From positions 1-6,973 of the forward strand of contig QHVY01000240.1 in NCBI GenBank assembly GCA_003223695.1: 6,973 nt of DNA, in the 5' to 3' direction. A program made the translations under genes and the position numbers. The notes beneath the pieces were generated by a model. The model was not told the DNA's origin. It saw nothing but the letters and a program-made list of their open reading frames with translations, and did not search any database. Numbering within the stretch: position 1 is the stretch's first letter; every line of letters starts with the position of its first letter. This document shows, piece after piece, positions 4,933-6,973 of the stretch. This stretch comes from Acidobacteriota bacterium (lineage in GTDB: Bacteria; Acidobacteriota; Thermoanaerobaculia; Gp7-AA8).

Positions 4933-6973
4933 GTGAACGTTCGAATCGCATCGATCGTCTCGCTCGTCGTAACCACCATCGCGCTTGCGGCCGGGGCGCA
5001 GCAGCTCGAGTCTCGCCGCACGCGCGATCTCGATTTAATCTATTACGATAAAGCGCACGAATATTTGTCCTATCATCTCGCGCGCTCCTTCGAAAACTCT
5101 CTCGCCTTTCACCGCAAGCTTTTCGGCTACGACCCCTCCGAGCCCGTCGTCATCCTCATGCAGGACTTCGGCGACTACGGCCACGGCGGCACGTCGACCG
5201 TTCCCTGGAACTACATCAGCATCGGCATCGAGCCATTCGACTACGTTTACGACGTCATGCCGTCGAATGAGCGGATGAACTGGCTGATGCATCACGAGCT
5301 CGTTCACGTCGTGGCCACGGACAAGGCCGCCGACAGCGATGTGATGTTCCGTCGAATCTTCCACGGCAAAGTTGCGCCGATCAAAGAAGAGCCGTTGTCG
5401 ATGCTCTACAGCTACCTGGCGAGCCCGCGATGGTATTCGCCGAGGTGGTATCACGAGGGAATCGCCGTGTTTCTGGAAACGTGGATGGCCGGCGGCGTCG
5501 GACGCGCGTTAGGCGGCTACGACGAAATGGTCTTTCGCACAATGGTCGATGAGAACGCGTACTTCTACGATGTCGTCGGTCTCGAGTCGGAAGGCACGAC
5601 GATCGATTTTCAAATCGGACAGAACTCGTATCTCTACGGCACGCGCTTCATGAGTTATCTGGCCATGAAGTTCGGTCCGGAAAAAGTCATCGCCTGGGTC
5701 AATCGCAGTCCCGGAAGTAAGCGCTACTTCGCATCACAATTCGAGAATGTCTTCGGTACGACGCTCGATGCTGAATGGCAACGCTGGATCGCGTGGGAGC
5801 ATGAGTGGCAGAAGGCCAACCTCGCGCGGATCCGGCAGTATCCGGTCACGCCCGAAACACGCATCAACCGCGCAATTCTCGGTTCCGTCTCCCGCAGCTT
5901 CTACGATCCCGATCGCAACCTGCTCTACGCGGCGATCAATCGGCCCGCCAGGCCAGCGCAGATCGTGGCCATCAATGTCACGACGGGAGAGATGACGCCG
6001 CTGACCGATGTCGTCGCCCCGGCGCTCTACTTCGTCACGTCGATGGCCTACGATCCAAAGGGCCGCAAGATTTTCTACACGACGAACAACTCCCGAGGCT
6101 GGCGCGATCTGAACGAGCTCGATCTCAACAGCGGCCGGCGGCGAATGCTGTTGAAGAATTGCCGGGCAGGCGACCTGGTCGTCAATCCTGTCGATCAATC
6201 GATCTGGGCGATCCAGCATCACAACGGCCGCTCGATTCTCGTCGTCATTCCGAAGCCTTACGACAAATGGAAAACGATCCTCACTCTCGACTACGGCCAC
6301 GACATCTACGACATCGATCTCTCGCCGGATGGAAAGACGCTCAGCGCCTCGATGATCGATGTCACCGGCCGTGTGCAACTCGTCAAGGCGGACGTCGACG
6401 CCCTTCTGCACGGAAATTCGAAAGTCGATGTGCTTCACGAATTCGAGAACAACATACCGTCGAACTTCGTCTTCTCGCCGGACGGACGCTATCTCTACGG
6501 CACGTCGTACTACACCGGCGTCTCGAACGTTTTTCGTTACGACTTGCAGAATAAAAAGATGGAAGCAGTCAGCAACGTCGAAACAGGACTCTTTCGGCCG
6601 ATTCCGATGTCCGATCACGAGCTGATCGCGTATCACTACGCGGCAAAAGGATTCGTCCCTGTTCGCATTCCGATCAAAACGACCGAGGATGTCAACGCAA
6701 TCGAATACCTCGGACAGCAGGTGGTGGAGAAGCACCCGATCGTGAAAGAGTGGAACGCCGGCTCGCCCGCGCGCGTGAACCTGGATAAGGTGACCACGTA
6801 CTCTGGTCCGTATCACCCATTCGCACGCGTGCGGCTCGGTTCGATCTATCCGGTTGTCGAAGGATATAAAACGAAAATCGCTGCGGGATTGCGCTTCAAT
6901 GCATCCGATCCGCTTGGGCTGCGCTCATTCGATGCCACCGTTGCAGTCTCACCTTCGCGAGAGCTGCGCAGTG
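4933..6973 (+). CDS. Exported HExxH peptidase-like / beta-propeller protein with probable barrel (5' part)
   Basis: The frame is open for 680 codons and leaves the window on the right. The GTG start gives a good signal peptide: short basic n-region (MNVR), hydrophobic core (5-20) and a cleavage site near 'AGA-QQ' (22/23). Residues about 30-300 resemble gluzincin/peptidase-MA-like domains: 'HHELVHVV' (120-127) provides H121-E122-H125, and 'WYHEGIAVFLE' (172-182) provides E175 as likely third zinc ligand. Residues about 317-580 form a TolB/PD40-like beta-propeller with repeated blades marked 'YDPDR' (324), 'YDPKGR' (373), 'SPDGK' (464) and 'SPDGR' (515). From about 617 on, the alternating aromatic pattern and 'GLRFNASDPLGLRSFDATV' suggest the first strands of an outer-membrane beta-barrel of the BamA/surface-antigen kind. 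It probably acts at the outer membrane; its substrate is unknown. There is no clear ribosome binding site, and the terminator T-run ends only 8 bases upstream. Confidence 0.82.
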   Translation, partial: MNVRIASIVSLVVTTIALAAGAQQLESRRTRDLDLIYYDKAHEYLSYHLARSFENSLAFHRKLFGYDPSEPVVILMQDFGDYGHGGTSTVPWNYISIGIEPFDYVYDVMPSNERMNWLMHHELVHVVATDKAADSDVMFRRIFHGKVAPIKEEPLSMLYSYLASPRWYSPRWYHEGIAVFLETWMAGGVGRALGGYDEMVFRTMVDENAYFYDVVGLESEGTTIDFQIGQNSYLYGTRFMSYLAMKFGPEKVIAWVNRSPGSKRYFASQFENVFGTTLDAEWQRWIAWEHEWQKANLARIRQYPVTPETRINRAILGSVSRSFYDPDRNLLYAAINRPARPAQIVAINVTTGEMTPLTDVVAPALYFVTSMAYDPKGRKIFYTTNNSRGWRDLNELDLNSGRRRMLLKNCRAGDLVVNPVDQSIWAIQHHNGRSILVVIPKPYDKWKTILTLDYGHDIYDIDLSPDGKTLSASMIDVTGRVQLVKADVDALLHGNSKVDVLHEFENNIPSNFVFSPDGRYLYGTSYYTGVSNVFRYDLQNKKMEAVSNVETGLFRPIPMSDHELIAYHYAAKGFVPVRIPIKTTEDVNAIEYLGQQVVEKHPIVKEWNAGSPARVNLDKVTTYSGPYHPFARVRLGSIYPVVEGYKTKIAAGLRFNASDPLGLRSFDATVAVSPSRELRS

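Noticed and set aside
5805..6554. 249-codon + frame inside the exported protein
   Set aside because: It is Arg/Ser/Gln-rich frame-shifted reading of the propeller region, with no domain and no ribosome binding site.
5734..6816. 360-codon open frame on the minus strand
   Set aside because: It is antisense to the large exported protein, whose + frame has a signal peptide, HExxH motif and propeller repeats. The minus frame is Arg/Asp/Val-rich without any recognisable domain, as expected for a GC-rich shadow.

Overview
The DNA is GC-rich (by eye about 60%) and comes from a Gram-negative-type bacterium. The last gene appears to start an outer-membrane barrel behind a signal peptide. Domain style and gene neighbourhood suggest Acidobacteriota or a nearby soil phylum, but this is inference and no marker gene is present. 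Every recognised gene is on the + strand and densely packed. No gap between genes exceeds about 55 bases, and I see no tRNA, rRNA, CRISPR array or insertion sequence.

Left part (1-1194): the 3' end of an alpha/beta-hydrolase (MetX-like) gene, followed with 4-base overlaps by an AbrB-type antitoxin and a PIN-domain VapC toxin. This is a standard type II toxin-antitoxin pair.

Middle part (1232-3901): a signalling and sigma-factor block. It holds a SpoIIE/RsbU-type PP2C phosphatase fused to an RsbW-like histidine-kinase-fold domain. A STAS anti-anti-sigma protein follows directly (stop and start codons touch). Then come an ECF sigma factor and an overlapping single-pass membrane protein that is probably its anti-sigma factor. 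The anti-sigma gene carries, in frame, a 54-base element that can fold into a nearly perfect two-hairpin cloverleaf; it looks like a protein-encoding dispersed palindromic repeat.

Right-middle part (3957-4924): a 70-residue membrane-anchor peptide and a 233-residue Ala/Glu-rich helical repeat protein. Both lie in the same reading frame and are separated only by one TAG codon plus three codons. A strong intrinsic terminator ends this unit. A 12-base motif, TGACCAACTTTT, overlaps the stop codon in front of both the sigma gene and this unit. In each case GTA lies at ECF-like spacing downstream, which suggests that the sigma factor drives itself and the helical-protein unit.

Right edge (4933-6973, open): a large exported protein. 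It combines a signal peptide, an HExxH metallopeptidase-like domain, a TolB/PD40-like beta-propeller and what looks like the start of an outer-membrane beta-barrel. It begins only 8 bases after the terminator T-run, so its own promoter is not obvious.

Working model (inference): envelope or other stress acts on the phosphatase/kinase/STAS switch and on the membrane anti-sigma, releasing the ECF sigma. The sigma then transcribes its own operon and the membrane-anchored helical protein. The least ordinary items are the cloverleaf element, the in-frame TAG split and the paired promoter-like motif.
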